From: an uncultured Prevotella sp.
GTDB taxonomy: Bacteria; Bacteroidota; Bacteroidia; Bacteroidales; Bacteroidaceae
Assembly: GCA_900541335.1 (NCBI GenBank)
Contig: UQJC01000035.1
Coordinates: 1 to 22,262, forward strand
Length of the DNA: 22,262 bases
Direction of reading: 5' to 3'
Shown here: piece after piece, positions 1 through 7,849 of the stretch
Position numbering within the stretch: position 1 is the first letter of the stretch
Layout: each line of letters opens with the position of its first letter
Program-made: the position numbers and the translations under genes
The notes under the pieces: generated by a model
What the model saw: only the letters and a program-made list of their open reading frames with translations
Told to the model about the DNA's origin: nothing
Database searches by the model: none

Positions 1-1494
1 GCTAGTGAGTGGTGACTTTTGAGACCATTCGGCTACGTTGAAATGTGCTTCGTAGGTAGTCAGTGACTTTCGAAGTTCAGAGATTTCCTTTTCCTTTACT
101 TGCACCAATGCTTCCTGTTGCTGTCGGTCCACGTTGGTCTGCTCACGTAAACGGAGCAGTTCGGCTTCGGCTTGCCGACAGTTTTGGAGTATGCGGAGAT
201 AGTCGATCTGGAGTGTGGCGGCGGTTTCTTCGATTTCGGCAACCGTTCGCTCATACTTTGCCTGTTGCGCCTCCATGGCCTGTTGATGGATGCGGGTGCG
301 TCGGCGAATCATCCGAGTCAGCCAAACAAGGCTTCCAAGAAAAGTTAGGCAGACGATGACAGTTAGGAACAGGACTTTCCACAAGGCAGCTATCTTGTCA
401 GACTTTGTGATGACCTGTTGTTGAGCGGCTGTATAGTCATAGAGCCGTTCCATACGGATGATTTCCTGAGCTGAATGGATGCGGTTGGCACTGTCGTTAG
501 TTGCAGCATAGATGTGGGCATATTTCGCCGTAGAGTCGGGCTGATGAAGTTGTGCGTAGAGTTTCATCAAGCCCGATGCTCCGTTCTCTACATTTTGTAT
601 CAGGGTGGGATGGGCCAACACCTTATAGTAGCATATCTGGGCAGAGTCCAGTTGCGTTACAGCCTGGTAGTATTCTCCGAGGTAATAATAGATTAAAGCG
701 AATGGGGGCGCAATCGGATTCCCGCGCTCGTCAATCAATTTAGAATGCTGCATGTATTCGTCAATCCCGGCTTTCGCCTGTGCGTATTGCTTGTTTTGGA
801 GATGATAATCGACCTTGCATATTTGGATAGCAGCAGCTTCTTTCCGGTAGCCCGAGGCTTTATAGGCTTGATAGCAGGAGTCGAAATAATGGTAGGCGGA
901 ATCCATTTTTTCCAGTTGGCGGTAGGCTCCGCCTATTTGTGCCATCAGGTCAATATAGGTCAGCGAATCACCTGCTTGCAGTGCATACGTCATGCCCCGA
1001 CGGGCTGCACGAATGACGTTTTGCGGATAGCGTTGCTGCTGATAAATTTCCGCCATCTGACCATAGATGCGGCTCAGCTCCTTGTAGTTGCAATCTGCGT
1101 CTGAAGTCCGAGCTTCTGTGGTAGCCTGTTGGTAATACTGCAAGGCTTGGGGAGCATCATGGCGGTCTCTGAAAATGCTTCCCATCAAATAGCAGGCTTT
1201 CATCTTTTCATTGGCAGAGCCATGCGACATATAATAGTTATATACCTCGTCGAAACGTAAAGTGTCCATCGGCAGCATGGATTTGTTCATCGCTTCTGCA
1301 TAGAGTATCTGAAGGAGCATACGTTGGGAGGTAGGAACGTTTTCACATGCCTTTTGGGCCTGACGAATCAGGTGAAGGGCTGAGTCGGGATGAGACTCTA
1401 TCACCGATGCAGCTTGCGACAGAGCCTTGGGCAATTGTGGCTTGCAACTGAGAATAAACAGAACGAGGAAGAGAAGCAAAGGGGGATATTTCAT
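1..1494 (-). CDS. TPR lipoprotein with membrane segment and coiled coil (3' end outside window)
   Basis: An open frame of 498 codons runs from the ATG at 1494 to the left edge without a stop, so the C-terminus is missing. The N-terminus is a lipoprotein signal with Cys17 in the context FILSC. Residues of about 20-350 are helical and rich in Ala, Tyr and Gln, with TPR-like pairs (for example ALQYYQQA and DSAYHYFDSCYQAY). A hydrophobic segment at about residues 371-394 is followed by Arg-rich RMIRRRTR and then a Glu/Gln-rich coiled coil at about 400-480. Proteins of this build are common in Bacteroidales; many place periplasmic TPRs before one membrane pass and a cytoplasmic coiled coil, sometimes ending in a DNA-binding domain. 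Whether such a domain follows cannot be seen. It lies 61 bases after the S41 protease gene, suggesting co-transcription. The exact function is unknown; a sensory or scaffold role is inference. Confidence 0.8.
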   Translation of the reverse strand, partial: MKYPPLLLFLVLFILSCKPQLPKALSQAASVIESHPDSALHLIRQAQKACENVPTSQRMLLQILYAEAMNKSMLPMDTLRFDEVYNYYMSHGSANEKMKACYLMGSIFRDRHDAPQALQYYQQATTEARTSDADCNYKELSRIYGQMAEIYQQQRYPQNVIRAARRGMTYALQAGDSLTYIDLMAQIGGAYRQLEKMDSAYHYFDSCYQAYKASGYRKEAAAIQICKVDYHLQNKQYAQAKAGIDEYMQHSKLIDERGNPIAPPFALIYYYLGEYYQAVTQLDSAQICYYKVLAHPTLIQNVENGASGLMKLYAQLHQPDSTAKYAHIYAATNDSANRIHSAQEIIRMERLYDYTAAQQQVITKSDKIAALWKVLFLTVIVCLTFLGSLVWLTRMIRRRTRIHQQAMEAQQAKYERTVAEIEETAATLQIDYLRILQNCRQAEAELLRLREQTNVDRQQQEALVQVKEKEISELRKSLTTYEAHFNVAEWSQKSPLTS

Positions 1495-1555
1495 AATTAG
1501 AAAGTGGGTAGAGGCTGTGGCAGGGGGATAAAGGAGGTCGTTGTTATTATGGCAT

Positions 1556-2608
1556 TTACTCCGCTTGCTGTTCGGCGGTAGGAGTTTGGAGCAGGCGGCG
1601 GGCCGTTTCGATGAGGGTATCCACGCTGCGGGCATAGTCAGCTGGCGTGATGTCTACCTTTACATCGGGGTCGATGCCCATTTCCGTGGGTTGCATGTGG
1701 CGGTCGAACATGGGGCAGGCAGAGAAACGGATGCTCCAGCCATTGGGGAGTTCGGAGGAGAAAGGCATGCCCGCTCCACCACCCGTACGGTCACCGACAA
1801 CGGTGACGCGGGGCAGTCCCTTAAGGTACATGACAAAGCTGTTGGCGGCACTGTAGGTGCGGCGGTTGGTGAGGATGACCACAGGCTTTTGCCACCGCAA
1901 TCCGACGAAAGGTTTCAGCTCGATGGGTTGAGGCGAGGAGAAGTCATTGTGACCGCGTCCGGTCTTGTGGCACATGTAAGCACCGACGGTTGGTGAGTTG
2001 ATAAAGAGGGAGGCCAGTTTCTCGGCGGCGGTAAGCAGGCCGCCGCCGTTGCTCCGTACATCGACTATCAAGCCTCGGCAGGGCGCAAGCTTGCGCATCA
2101 TTTCCTGCAAATTGCCGTCGCCGAAGAGGAGGGAAAAGGAAGCGCAGCGTACGTAGCCCGTTTGGTCATCGAGTATGCGGTACTTCAGTCCGGCGGCCGA
2201 TTCGTATTCGTGGGACAGCCCGAGGTAACGCCGTTCGAGGGAGTCGCTCTGATTCATCGGGTAGCGGTCGAACCAGTCGCCGTAGCGTGCCACATCGTGG
2301 GCGGCATAGAGATTGACATGGCCGTCGCGCAACTCGTAAGTCATGCGGGAAAGTACTTCGAAGAGCTGGCGCGAAGTCATCTGTTCGTCGATGGTGCGGC
2401 TGTAGGTGTCGTACACGCGGTTCCAGTCGAGGCCGTACTCCTGCTGCTTGTAGTCGAAAAAGCAGTAATGCTCGTCGAGCGTATGCCACAGGGCTTCGAA
2501 GGTGCCTCGGCGCGAGTGGTCGTACACGTCTTCGGTGATGCAGGAGGCTGGGAGTAAGAGGCAAGTGGCCAGGAAAAGAAGGGAGTAAAGATGAGAACGG
2601 AGGTGCAT
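1556..2608 (-). CDS. S41 family peptidase, predicted lipoprotein
   Basis: The 350-residue product begins with a lipoprotein-like signal (Cys23 after LLLPAS; the Pro at -3 is not canonical, but Bacteroidota lipoboxes are loose). It belongs to the C-terminal-processing/tricorn-like S41 serine protease family. Visible motifs are DVRSNGGG at 183-190, the nucleophile region RRTYSAANSF with probable catalytic Ser253, a glycine-rich DRTGGGAG loop at 273-280, and GIDPDVKVD at 311-319. The N-terminal part (about 30-130) resembles the helical cap of S41 lipoproteins; no PDZ domain is obvious. It probably acts on peptides or proteins in the periplasm or at the cell surface; the substrate is unknown. The gene sits 69 bases after the DUF3316-like gene and 61 bases before the TPR lipoprotein gene, so the three are probably one operon. 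The ATG at 2608 is the natural start because it gives the signal peptide directly. Confidence 0.9.
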   Translation of the reverse strand: MHLRSHLYSLLFLATCLLLPASCITEDVYDHSRRGTFEALWHTLDEHYCFFDYKQQEYGLDWNRVYDTYSRTIDEQMTSRQLFEVLSRMTYELRDGHVNLYAAHDVARYGDWFDRYPMNQSDSLERRYLGLSHEYESAAGLKYRILDDQTGYVRCASFSLLFGDGNLQEMMRKLAPCRGLIVDVRSNGGGLLTAAEKLASLFINSPTVGAYMCHKTGRGHNDFSSPQPIELKPFVGLRWQKPVVILTNRRTYSAANSFVMYLKGLPRVTVVGDRTGGGAGMPFSSELPNGWSIRFSACPMFDRHMQPTEMGIDPDVKVDITPADYARSVDTLIETARRLLQTPTAEQQAE

Positions 2609-2677
2609 AGGAATGAATAGGAGAAAAGAGTGGAGATATACAGCAACTTTAGGGGAAAGCCAAGGGCATAGGGAATA

Positions 2678-3583
2678 CTATCGGAGAATTTTCAGTGTAC
2701 GCGTATAGCCCAATACAAAGGTATTGCGCCAGGCGTGGCGTTTCAGTCCGCCGAGTTGGCTTTGGCGGATGTCTGCGAGGTAACCCAGGGTCAGTTTGGC
2801 TCCCCACACCGGAAGGGTGACGAGTGCTTGCAGTCGGGTAGTGGGACAATTGCCGGGCTGGGTGAAGTGAATGATGCCCGAAGTATGACCGAGGGAGAAG
2901 ATTTCGTAGTAGGACTGGCCGTAAGAGGGGGAAAACTGTACACCCAGCAGTTGGGCATCGGCCTGCAACCGGGCGGTGGCTGTCTTTTGGAAGAAAGGAA
3001 AACGGTAGGCCACCAAGATTGACGGATAGAGGCTGAGCCCCAAGCGTCCCTGCGCCGGATTGTTGCCGTTGCGCGTGTTGTATGTAAATCCGCCTGACAC
3101 TTCCACCCAGCCGCCAACTGCCAGCCGCCAGCGTGGATGCACCTGCCAGTTATACAGCCAGCCACCAGCGGCAGAAAATTCTCCGTCCCATGCCTTACCA
3201 TCATCGGTGGGCGAGTGCAGGTAAGCGGCATGGGCAGCGTAGAGGCTGTGGGTGGTCACCGAACCTCGTCCCCATCGGGCTTTCCGCTCCGACTGGTGGA
3301 GCAGGGTGAAGTGGGGACCTGTGTATTCCATGGGAGAGAGATAGGTGTCGAGTACGTTAGAATGGCCCACGCCCCAGAGCCATTGCTTTTGGCTGACTCC
3401 CTTCTGGGTAAGGGGAAAAAGTGCGTTCGGTAGAAGGTGTTGCGAAGTTGTATCCGTCAGCGTATGGTTTTCGGGAGCGACCGATTGGTTGGGGGCATCC
3501 AAAGCAGGTTGCGCCTTGACTGTCGGGCTGACGGTCAGGGCGCAACACAGGAGGAGCAGGCTTGTGGGAAAGGAAGAATGCAT
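2678..3583 (-). CDS. DUF3316-like predicted outer-membrane or periplasmic protein
   Basis: The 301-residue product starts with a Sec signal peptide (hydrophobic SLLLLCCALTV, probable cleavage after VKA). The mature part has the alternating aromatic and polar pattern and Gly/Tyr-rich strands of an outer-membrane beta-barrel. Segments such as NVLDTYLSPMEYTG, SYYEIFSLGH and the closing strand NTFVLGYTR match my recollection of the Bacteroidales DUF3316 family, whose function is unknown. This family call comes from recognition of the pattern, not from a search. As the first gene of the probable DUF3316-S41-TPR operon, it may work at the envelope with the protease lipoprotein, but that is inference. 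The ATG at 3583 gives the signal peptide. No strong TAnnTTTG promoter was found in the 130 bases upstream. Confidence 0.75.
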   Translation of the reverse strand: MHSSFPTSLLLLCCALTVSPTVKAQPALDAPNQSVAPENHTLTDTTSQHLLPNALFPLTQKGVSQKQWLWGVGHSNVLDTYLSPMEYTGPHFTLLHQSERKARWGRGSVTTHSLYAAHAAYLHSPTDDGKAWDGEFSAAGGWLYNWQVHPRWRLAVGGWVEVSGGFTYNTRNGNNPAQGRLGLSLYPSILVAYRFPFFQKTATARLQADAQLLGVQFSPSYGQSYYEIFSLGHTSGIIHFTQPGNCPTTRLQALVTLPVWGAKLTLGYLADIRQSQLGGLKRHAWRNTFVLGYTRTLKILR

Positions 3584-3713
3584 AAGCCGTAAGCGTAGAG
3601 ATGAGGCTGGTTCTATTAATTAAGTAGGTGTTGAAATTTATTTTATATCATTCAGTTCAATTGCTTACCTTTAAACTCGTGAACTCCTAAACTATAATTG
3701 ATAGAGCATCCCA

Positions 3714-4385
3714 TTATTGTTTCTTTCTGCCTTTGTAAATAAGTACGGCAACGACAACGATAGCCAAGCCGAGGATAACGTATCCGATTTCGTGGCTATA
3801 GCCTTTTGCGATTTCGGCAACCTGAGCCGTGGTGGTTCCAGCGGGAACCTGAGTGTAGATGGCATAGCCGATAAGGGCGAGCACGGTGTTCCAAATGCCA
3901 GCTCCAAGTGTGGTGTAGAGCAGGAAGTGGTCAAGGCGCATGCCTGCCAGTCCAGCCGGGATGCTGATGAGCTGGCGTACGGCGGGAATGAGGCGGCCAA
4001 AGAAAGTTGAGGTGGCACCGTGTTGGCGGAAGTATTCTTCGGCATGTTCCACCTTGGCGCGGTCAATCAGACACATGTGTCCGAAACGACTGTCTGCGAA
4101 CTTATAAACAATGGGGCGTCCCAACCATTTGGCAAGGAAGTAGTTGATGAGTGCACCGAGGTCGGCACCGATGGTGGCTACGACGATGACGAGGAAAATG
4201 TTCATCGGACTGTCTGCTAACATGGAAAGAAAGGCAGCAGGGGGAACGATTACTTCGGAAGGGAAGGGGATGAATGAACTTTCAATAATCATGAAGATGC
4301 AAACCCACCAGTAATTGAGGTTTTGCAGGATAAAGTCAATCCAGTAATTGAGGATCTGCTGGACAAAGTCAATGAGTTGTTCCAT
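3714..4385 (-). CDS. DedA family integral membrane protein (VTT/SNARE-associated domain)
   Basis: The 223-residue product has several hydrophobic segments and the DedA/VTT signature. This includes an acidic re-entrant region IIESSFIPFPSEVIVPP at about 33-49 (Glu35 and Glu44), and FFGRLIPAVRQLISIPAG at about 128-145 with the conserved Arg131 and Arg137. It ends with a C-terminal membrane helix (about 200-216) and a basic tail, KGRKKQ. DedA proteins are inner-membrane proteins linked to lipid carrier (undecaprenyl phosphate) or phospholipid translocation and to proton-motive-force homeostasis in other bacteria; the substrate here is not known. The gene follows tdk by 115 bases on the same strand and has no clear promoter of its own, so tdk and this gene may be co-transcribed. 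The length is usual for the family and all key residues appear present. Confidence 0.92.
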   Translation of the reverse strand: MEQLIDFVQQILNYWIDFILQNLNYWWVCIFMIIESSFIPFPSEVIVPPAAFLSMLADSPMNIFLVIVVATIGADLGALINYFLAKWLGRPIVYKFADSRFGHMCLIDRAKVEHAEEYFRQHGATSTFFGRLIPAVRQLISIPAGLAGMRLDHFLLYTTLGAGIWNTVLALIGYAIYTQVPAGTTTAQVAEIAKGYSHEIGYVILGLAIVVVAVLIYKGRKKQ

Positions 4386-4500
4386 AAGAAGGGAGGAGAA
4401 TGGGGTTAAAAGAAGAAACTATTAGTAGCGCAGTGGAAAAGATGAGGAGAAGACTCGTTGAAGTGTGAATCGGTCGCATAACGGGAAAATGCGCAAGCTC

Positions 4501-5073
4501 TTAAACTTCCTGGCAAAGCTGGTTGTAGCAGTGGCGGCAGAGAGGTTCGTATTCGTCTTGTTCGCCTAAGAGCACGCGCTGCTCTTTGTTGACAATGCGG
4601 TGAGATACATGTGCTAGGTTACCGCAGCGTACACAAATAGCATGTACCTTGGTTACATCCTCTGCCATTGCCATCAGGGCGGGCATCGGGCCGAAGGGAA
4701 CTCCCTTGAAGTCCATATCGAGGCCAGCCACAATTACGCGTTTGCCGCTGTTGGCGAGTTCGTTGCAGACTTCGGGTAGCGCGTCGTCAAAGAATTGGGC
4801 CTCGTCGATACCAACCACTTGCGCATCGGTGGCCAGAAGCAATAGACTACGAGAGGACTCGATGGGGGTGGAGGAAATGGAGTTGGCATCGTGAGAGACT
4901 ACGTCCTCTTCCGAATAGCGGGTGTCGATGGCCGGTTTGTAGATTTCAACGCGTTGGCGGGCTATGCGGGCACGCTTGAGGCGGCGGATGAGTTCTTCCG
5001 TCTTGCCAGAAAACATCGAGCCGCAGACGACTTCGATGCGTCCCCGTGAGGGGTTACTTTCTTCTTGAAACAT
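4501..5073 (-). CDS. tdk: thymidine kinase
   Basis: The product is a type II (TK1-like) thymidine kinase that phosphorylates thymidine to dTMP with ATP in the salvage pathway. With the ATG at 5073 it is 190 residues. It shows the P-loop GSMFSGKT at 18-25, the KPAIDTRYS segment at 47-54, the DEAQFF motif at 90-95 with catalytic Glu91, the AGLDMDFKG segment near 116-124, and zinc-binding Cys pairs at 147/150 and 179/182. An in-frame TTG at 5094 would add seven residues; the ATG is preferred because TTG starts are rare and the family N-terminus is short and variable. A good -7 promoter box lies at 5137-5144. The next gene downstream encodes a DedA protein. Confidence 0.96.
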   Translation of the reverse strand: MFQEESNPSRGRIEVVCGSMFSGKTEELIRRLKRARIARQRVEIYKPAIDTRYSEEDVVSHDANSISSTPIESSRSLLLLATDAQVVGIDEAQFFDDALPEVCNELANSGKRVIVAGLDMDFKGVPFGPMPALMAMAEDVTKVHAICVRCGNLAHVSHRIVNKEQRVLLGEQDEYEPLCRHCYNQLCQEV

Positions 5074-5136
5074 GTTGGGATAGGAAAATAGCAAGGCTTC
5101 CTCTCATGCAGAAGGAAGCTGTTTGGAAATGAGTTG

Positions 5137-5144
5137 CAAAAGTA
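5137..5144 (-). promoter_or_regulatory. Bacteroidota -7 box upstream of tdk
   Basis: On the minus strand this reads TACTTTTG, a perfect match to the Bacteroides-type TAnnTTTG consensus. It lies about 64 bases before the tdk ATG at 5073. No convincing TTTG (-33) box was found at the usual spacing. Confidence 0.55.
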
Positions 5145-5222
5145 CAAAAAAGTTAGACTTGCCGAAGGAGATACTTTATTCCAGCTGCTTGCCGGATGAA
5201 TGGGACTAGGCGGAAGGAGAGA

Positions 5223-5693
5223 TTATTCTTGATGGACCTTTTCCAGTTTAATTCCCACATCGGCAATTCCGGTCAACAGGTCGTTGCGCATGATGTGGTG
5301 AACACGAATCTGGGCATAGTTGCCTTCTTCCAGTTGAATTTGTGTGACAGGCAACTCGTATTGATAGAGCGTAACTCCTTGGCCGGTCTTGTCCCCCTGT
5401 CGGTTGGCCAGTTGGCATTCGATGGTGTCGGTTTGTTGGTGGCTGGGGCGTTGCCAGTCCTGTTGGATGACCAGCCACAAGGAATGGTAAGGATAGCTGA
5501 TAGCGGTGGCTGTGCGAACACCGATGTGGAGTTGATAAGTCCCACTTTCTGTCAGTGTGTCGGTGGTAAAGTGGAGCGTGTCGCCAGGTTCCCAACCGTC
5601 AGTGGGAGTGGGTTGGTACTCATAGGCAATGGGAGAACGGTGGCACGCCGTGATAAGGAGCAGTAATCCCCAGAGGTAAAACAGCGGTTTCAT
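5223..5693 (-). CDS. gldH: GldH family gliding motility lipoprotein
   Basis: The 156-residue product is a lipoprotein with Cys17 in LLLLITAC. The body is beta-rich, with segments such as GDTLHFTTDTL, YQLHIGVRTATAISYPYHSLWL and a late LEEGNYAQIRVHHIMRND stretch. These fit the GldH family, first described as needed for gliding in Flavobacterium and kept in many non-gliding Bacteroidales, where its role is unclear. The position next to a PSP1-domain gene and holB is the conserved neighbourhood of gldH in Bacteroidales, which supports the call. It is expected on the periplasmic side of the inner membrane or on the outer membrane. The ATG at 5693 gives the signal peptide directly. A near-consensus promoter (5723-5730) and a 193-bp inverted-repeat element lie just upstream, so it may be transcribed apart from PSP1. 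Confidence 0.85.
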   Translation of the reverse strand: MKPLFYLWGLLLLITACHRSPIAYEYQPTPTDGWEPGDTLHFTTDTLTESGTYQLHIGVRTATAISYPYHSLWLVIQQDWQRPSHQQTDTIECQLANRQGDKTGQGVTLYQYELPVTQIQLEEGNYAQIRVHHIMRNDLLTGIADVGIKLEKVHQE

Positions 5694-5722
5694 GTCGTAA
5701 GTATGGATGGAAAAATCTGTTG

Positions 5723-5730
5723 GAAAGGTA
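5723..5730 (-). promoter_or_regulatory. Possible -7 box of gldH
   Basis: The minus strand reads TACCTTTC, one base off TAnnTTTG, about 30 bases before the gldH ATG. A TTG at 5746-5748 could act as the -33 element, although the spacing of 15 is short. The promoter abuts the inverted-repeat element that begins at 5754. Confidence 0.4.
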
Positions 5731-5753
5731 CGAATCGGGCTGGTTCAATTATT

Positions 5754-5946
5754 GAAGTCGTCTAAACTTTTCTGACGAAGATTTGATTTGGAGATTTATC
5801 TCTTCTAAATTCAATCTTCACCTTTCTTTTTGGCCGTTTTTTGACCTTTCATCAGTCGTGTAGCTCGCTACACTCCTTCTTCAAGGCCCAAAAACGCCTC
5901 AAAAATTAAGGCAAATCTTGAATTTCATAAAAGTTCAGACGACTTC
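5754..5946. repeat. 193-bp near-palindromic element (MITE-like or structured RNA)
   Basis: The ends are 18-base inverted repeats that match at 17 of 18 positions: GAAGTCGTCTAAACTTTT at 5754-5771 against the complement of 5929-5946. Inside, a G/C-poor arm (about 5830-5850) pairs imperfectly with 5883-5907. A perfect 7-bp stem with a 2-base loop, GTGTAGC-TC-GCTACAC, lies at 5858-5873. A second nested stem pairs GAAGATTTGATTT (about 5777-5789) with AAATTCAATCTTC (about 5807-5819). The trinucleotide ATT flanks both ends (5751-5753 and 5947-5949), which may be a target duplication or chance. No reading frame of useful length is present. I think related intergenic palindromes occur in other Bacteroidales, but this is memory and was not checked. 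Confidence 0.7.
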
Positions 5947-5992
5947 ATTCAAGCGCGACATTCTCTGAATCCTTAACCTCCTTTTAAAATAG

Positions 5993-6032
5993 CGAAGAGC
6001 CAGCGAGGAATCCTTTCCTTGCTGGCTCTTCG
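5993..6032 (-). terminator. Strong hairpin after the PSP1 gene
   Basis: The 18-bp arms 5993-6010 and 6015-6032 pair with one mismatch around a 4-base loop; the core is GAAGAGCCAGC. On the minus strand the hairpin is followed by GCTATTTTAAAA, a weak T tract. It lies 137 bases after the PSP1 stop and probably ends or attenuates that transcript before gldH. Confidence 0.6.
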
Positions 6033-6168
6033 GAGAGAATCATCAGAGATAAGTGAATCAGTCGGGGGGCTTCAGTCGTTGGGCCAAAGCCGTTACAGAC
6101 TAATTGTGCGGACGAGGAGACTCAAATCAGGGAGACTTTTTGTCTTTTGCCATGAGAAACTTGTCGTT

Positions 6169-7671
6169 TTAATCCTGTTGCTTCTCTTTGGTGGGAGAGG
6201 CTGGCGCTGTGTTCGAATCCTTCTCGTGAGTTGGATGGAGAGAGGGGTTAGCAGCGGCATGCTGTACGGCATTGCGGTCAGCCGAGTTACGATCGTTTGT
6301 ATTACGGTCGCGGCGGTCGCGGCGCGGACGTCGGTTGTCGTTGCGACGGTTACCTTCTGCGTACGCTTCTTTGTTATCGCGCTGTGGCTTCCCCTCTTGG
6401 GGAGCACGGTTGCCTTTCTCCTCTGGGTTGCGTGGAGCTCGTTCCCTTCGGTTGTCGTTGCGCTTATTGCCTCGGTTGTTTTTCTTGCGCGATTTGTCAA
6501 AGCGCGTGAGGTCGTCTTGTTCCGCCAAGTCAATGTGTTGCTTCATGGGCTCTTCCCCCTCTTCTTTCAGTGAGAGTGGTTTCTCACCCCTGGCATTGAG
6601 CTGGATAATCTCCTTGGCGCGGGCGGCCGATATGGTCACCAAGTTGGCAGCCATGCGCTTGTCAGAACTGTAAGTAATGACTTCAGCCAGCGCATCGGCC
6701 TTGAAGAAATAGAAGGTTCCGTCAGCTGTTTCGAGCGGCACATTCTTTTCGGGCAATTTACGTATGGCTTCCATGTAAGTGTCAACCTCATAGTTTAAGC
6801 AGCATTTGAGCTTGGCACACTGTCCGGCCAGTTTCTGCGGATTGGGGGTGATGTCCTGGAAACGGGCGGCAGCGGTGCTGACCGAACTGAAATTCTTCAT
6901 CCAAGTGGCACAGCAAAGTTCTCTGCCACACGGACCGATACCGCCGATGCGTCCTGCTTCTTGTCGGGCACCAATCTGCTTCATTTCGATGCGTACGTGG
7001 AAGGCTTCGGCCAAAACCTTAATCAGTTTGCGGAAGTCCACACGATTGTCTGCAATGTAGTAGAAGATGGCCTTATTGCCATCGCCCTGGTATTCCACAT
7101 CGCCGATTTTCATTTGGAGTTCCAAGTCTTTGGCAATTTGGCGGGAACGAATCATGGTGTCGTACTCGCGTGCCTTTGCCTCTTCATACTTTTCGAGGTC
7201 AGCGGGGCGGGCTTTGCGGTAGACTCGTTTAACATCAGCCAAGGCACGTCCGCCGAGTTTCTTCATTTGCAGTGTGACCAGTTTACCGGTGAGCGTAACG
7301 GTACCGATGTCGTGTCCCGGTTGGGCTTCGACTGCCACCACGTCGCCTTTGTGCAATTCCAAGTGGTTGTCATTGCGGTAGTAGCCCTTGCGGGTATTCT
7401 TAAACTGTACCTCTACATAGTCGGTCGTGTCGACATTTCCCGGAATGTCTGCGAGGTAGTCAAACGTATTGAGCTGTTTGTCGCTACGTCCGCATCCCAG
7501 GGCTGAGATGCCTCGGAGCGCGGGGCTTCCCCATTCGAAGGGTACGTATTTGTAGGCGGGAACTTCGTCTGTCTTTTGAGGTTCGAGTGCCGTGTCTTGC
7601 AGTTCATCCTGCATAGAAGGGTTATCCTTGTCAGACGCGGCTATGTTTTGAGGAGTGGAGTCAGATATCAT
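6169..7671 (-). CDS. PSP1 C-terminal domain protein, RicT/YaaT-like, with Arg/Asn-rich tail
   Basis: With the ATG at 7671 the product is 500 residues; an upstream TTG at 7869 would overlap holB and add 66 unlikely residues. The central PSP1/RicT-type region (about 85-350) contains the two conserved cysteine clusters GPCGRELCC (247-254) and CAKLKCC (285-291), which in Bacillus RicT help bind iron-sulfur clusters in the RicA-RicF-RicT complex that affects RNA processing. From about residue 385 onward the tail is low in complexity and rich in Arg, Asn, Asp, Lys and Glu (for example NRRNDNRRPRRDRRDR), probably disordered and able to bind nucleic acid. The gene lies 178 bases after holB and upstream of gldH, a conserved Bacteroidales arrangement. 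The exact role here is unknown; cytoplasmic RNA metabolism is inference. Confidence 0.88.
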   Translation of the reverse strand: MISDSTPQNIAASDKDNPSMQDELQDTALEPQKTDEVPAYKYVPFEWGSPALRGISALGCGRSDKQLNTFDYLADIPGNVDTTDYVEVQFKNTRKGYYRNDNHLELHKGDVVAVEAQPGHDIGTVTLTGKLVTLQMKKLGGRALADVKRVYRKARPADLEKYEEAKAREYDTMIRSRQIAKDLELQMKIGDVEYQGDGNKAIFYYIADNRVDFRKLIKVLAEAFHVRIEMKQIGARQEAGRIGGIGPCGRELCCATWMKNFSSVSTAAARFQDITPNPQKLAGQCAKLKCCLNYEVDTYMEAIRKLPEKNVPLETADGTFYFFKADALAEVITYSSDKRMAANLVTISAARAKEIIQLNARGEKPLSLKEEGEEPMKQHIDLAEQDDLTRFDKSRKKNNRGNKRNDNRRERAPRNPEEKGNRAPQEGKPQRDNKEAYAEGNRRNDNRRPRRDRRDRNTNDRNSADRNAVQHAAANPSLHPTHEKDSNTAPASPTKEKQQD

Positions 7672-7849
7672 AAAGTGATTTTTTGAAAGGGGGTAGATGG
7701 GATGAATAAAGGAAAGGGTAGGGCACCAGGTTGAGCCAACAGTGGTCGAAAGCGTTTGGCCATAAATCAGGAACTTGTGTGTGTATCGCTCGATTTTATT
7801 CGACTGATTTCGATAAAAACCACCACCATGGGGTAAAGCTCCTGGTTTC

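Noticed and set aside
6019..6573. Plus-strand hydrophobic frame of 184 codons
   Set aside because: It is the antisense of the Arg/Asn-rich tail of the PSP1 gene; the hydrophobic pattern is the complement of Arg and Asn codons.
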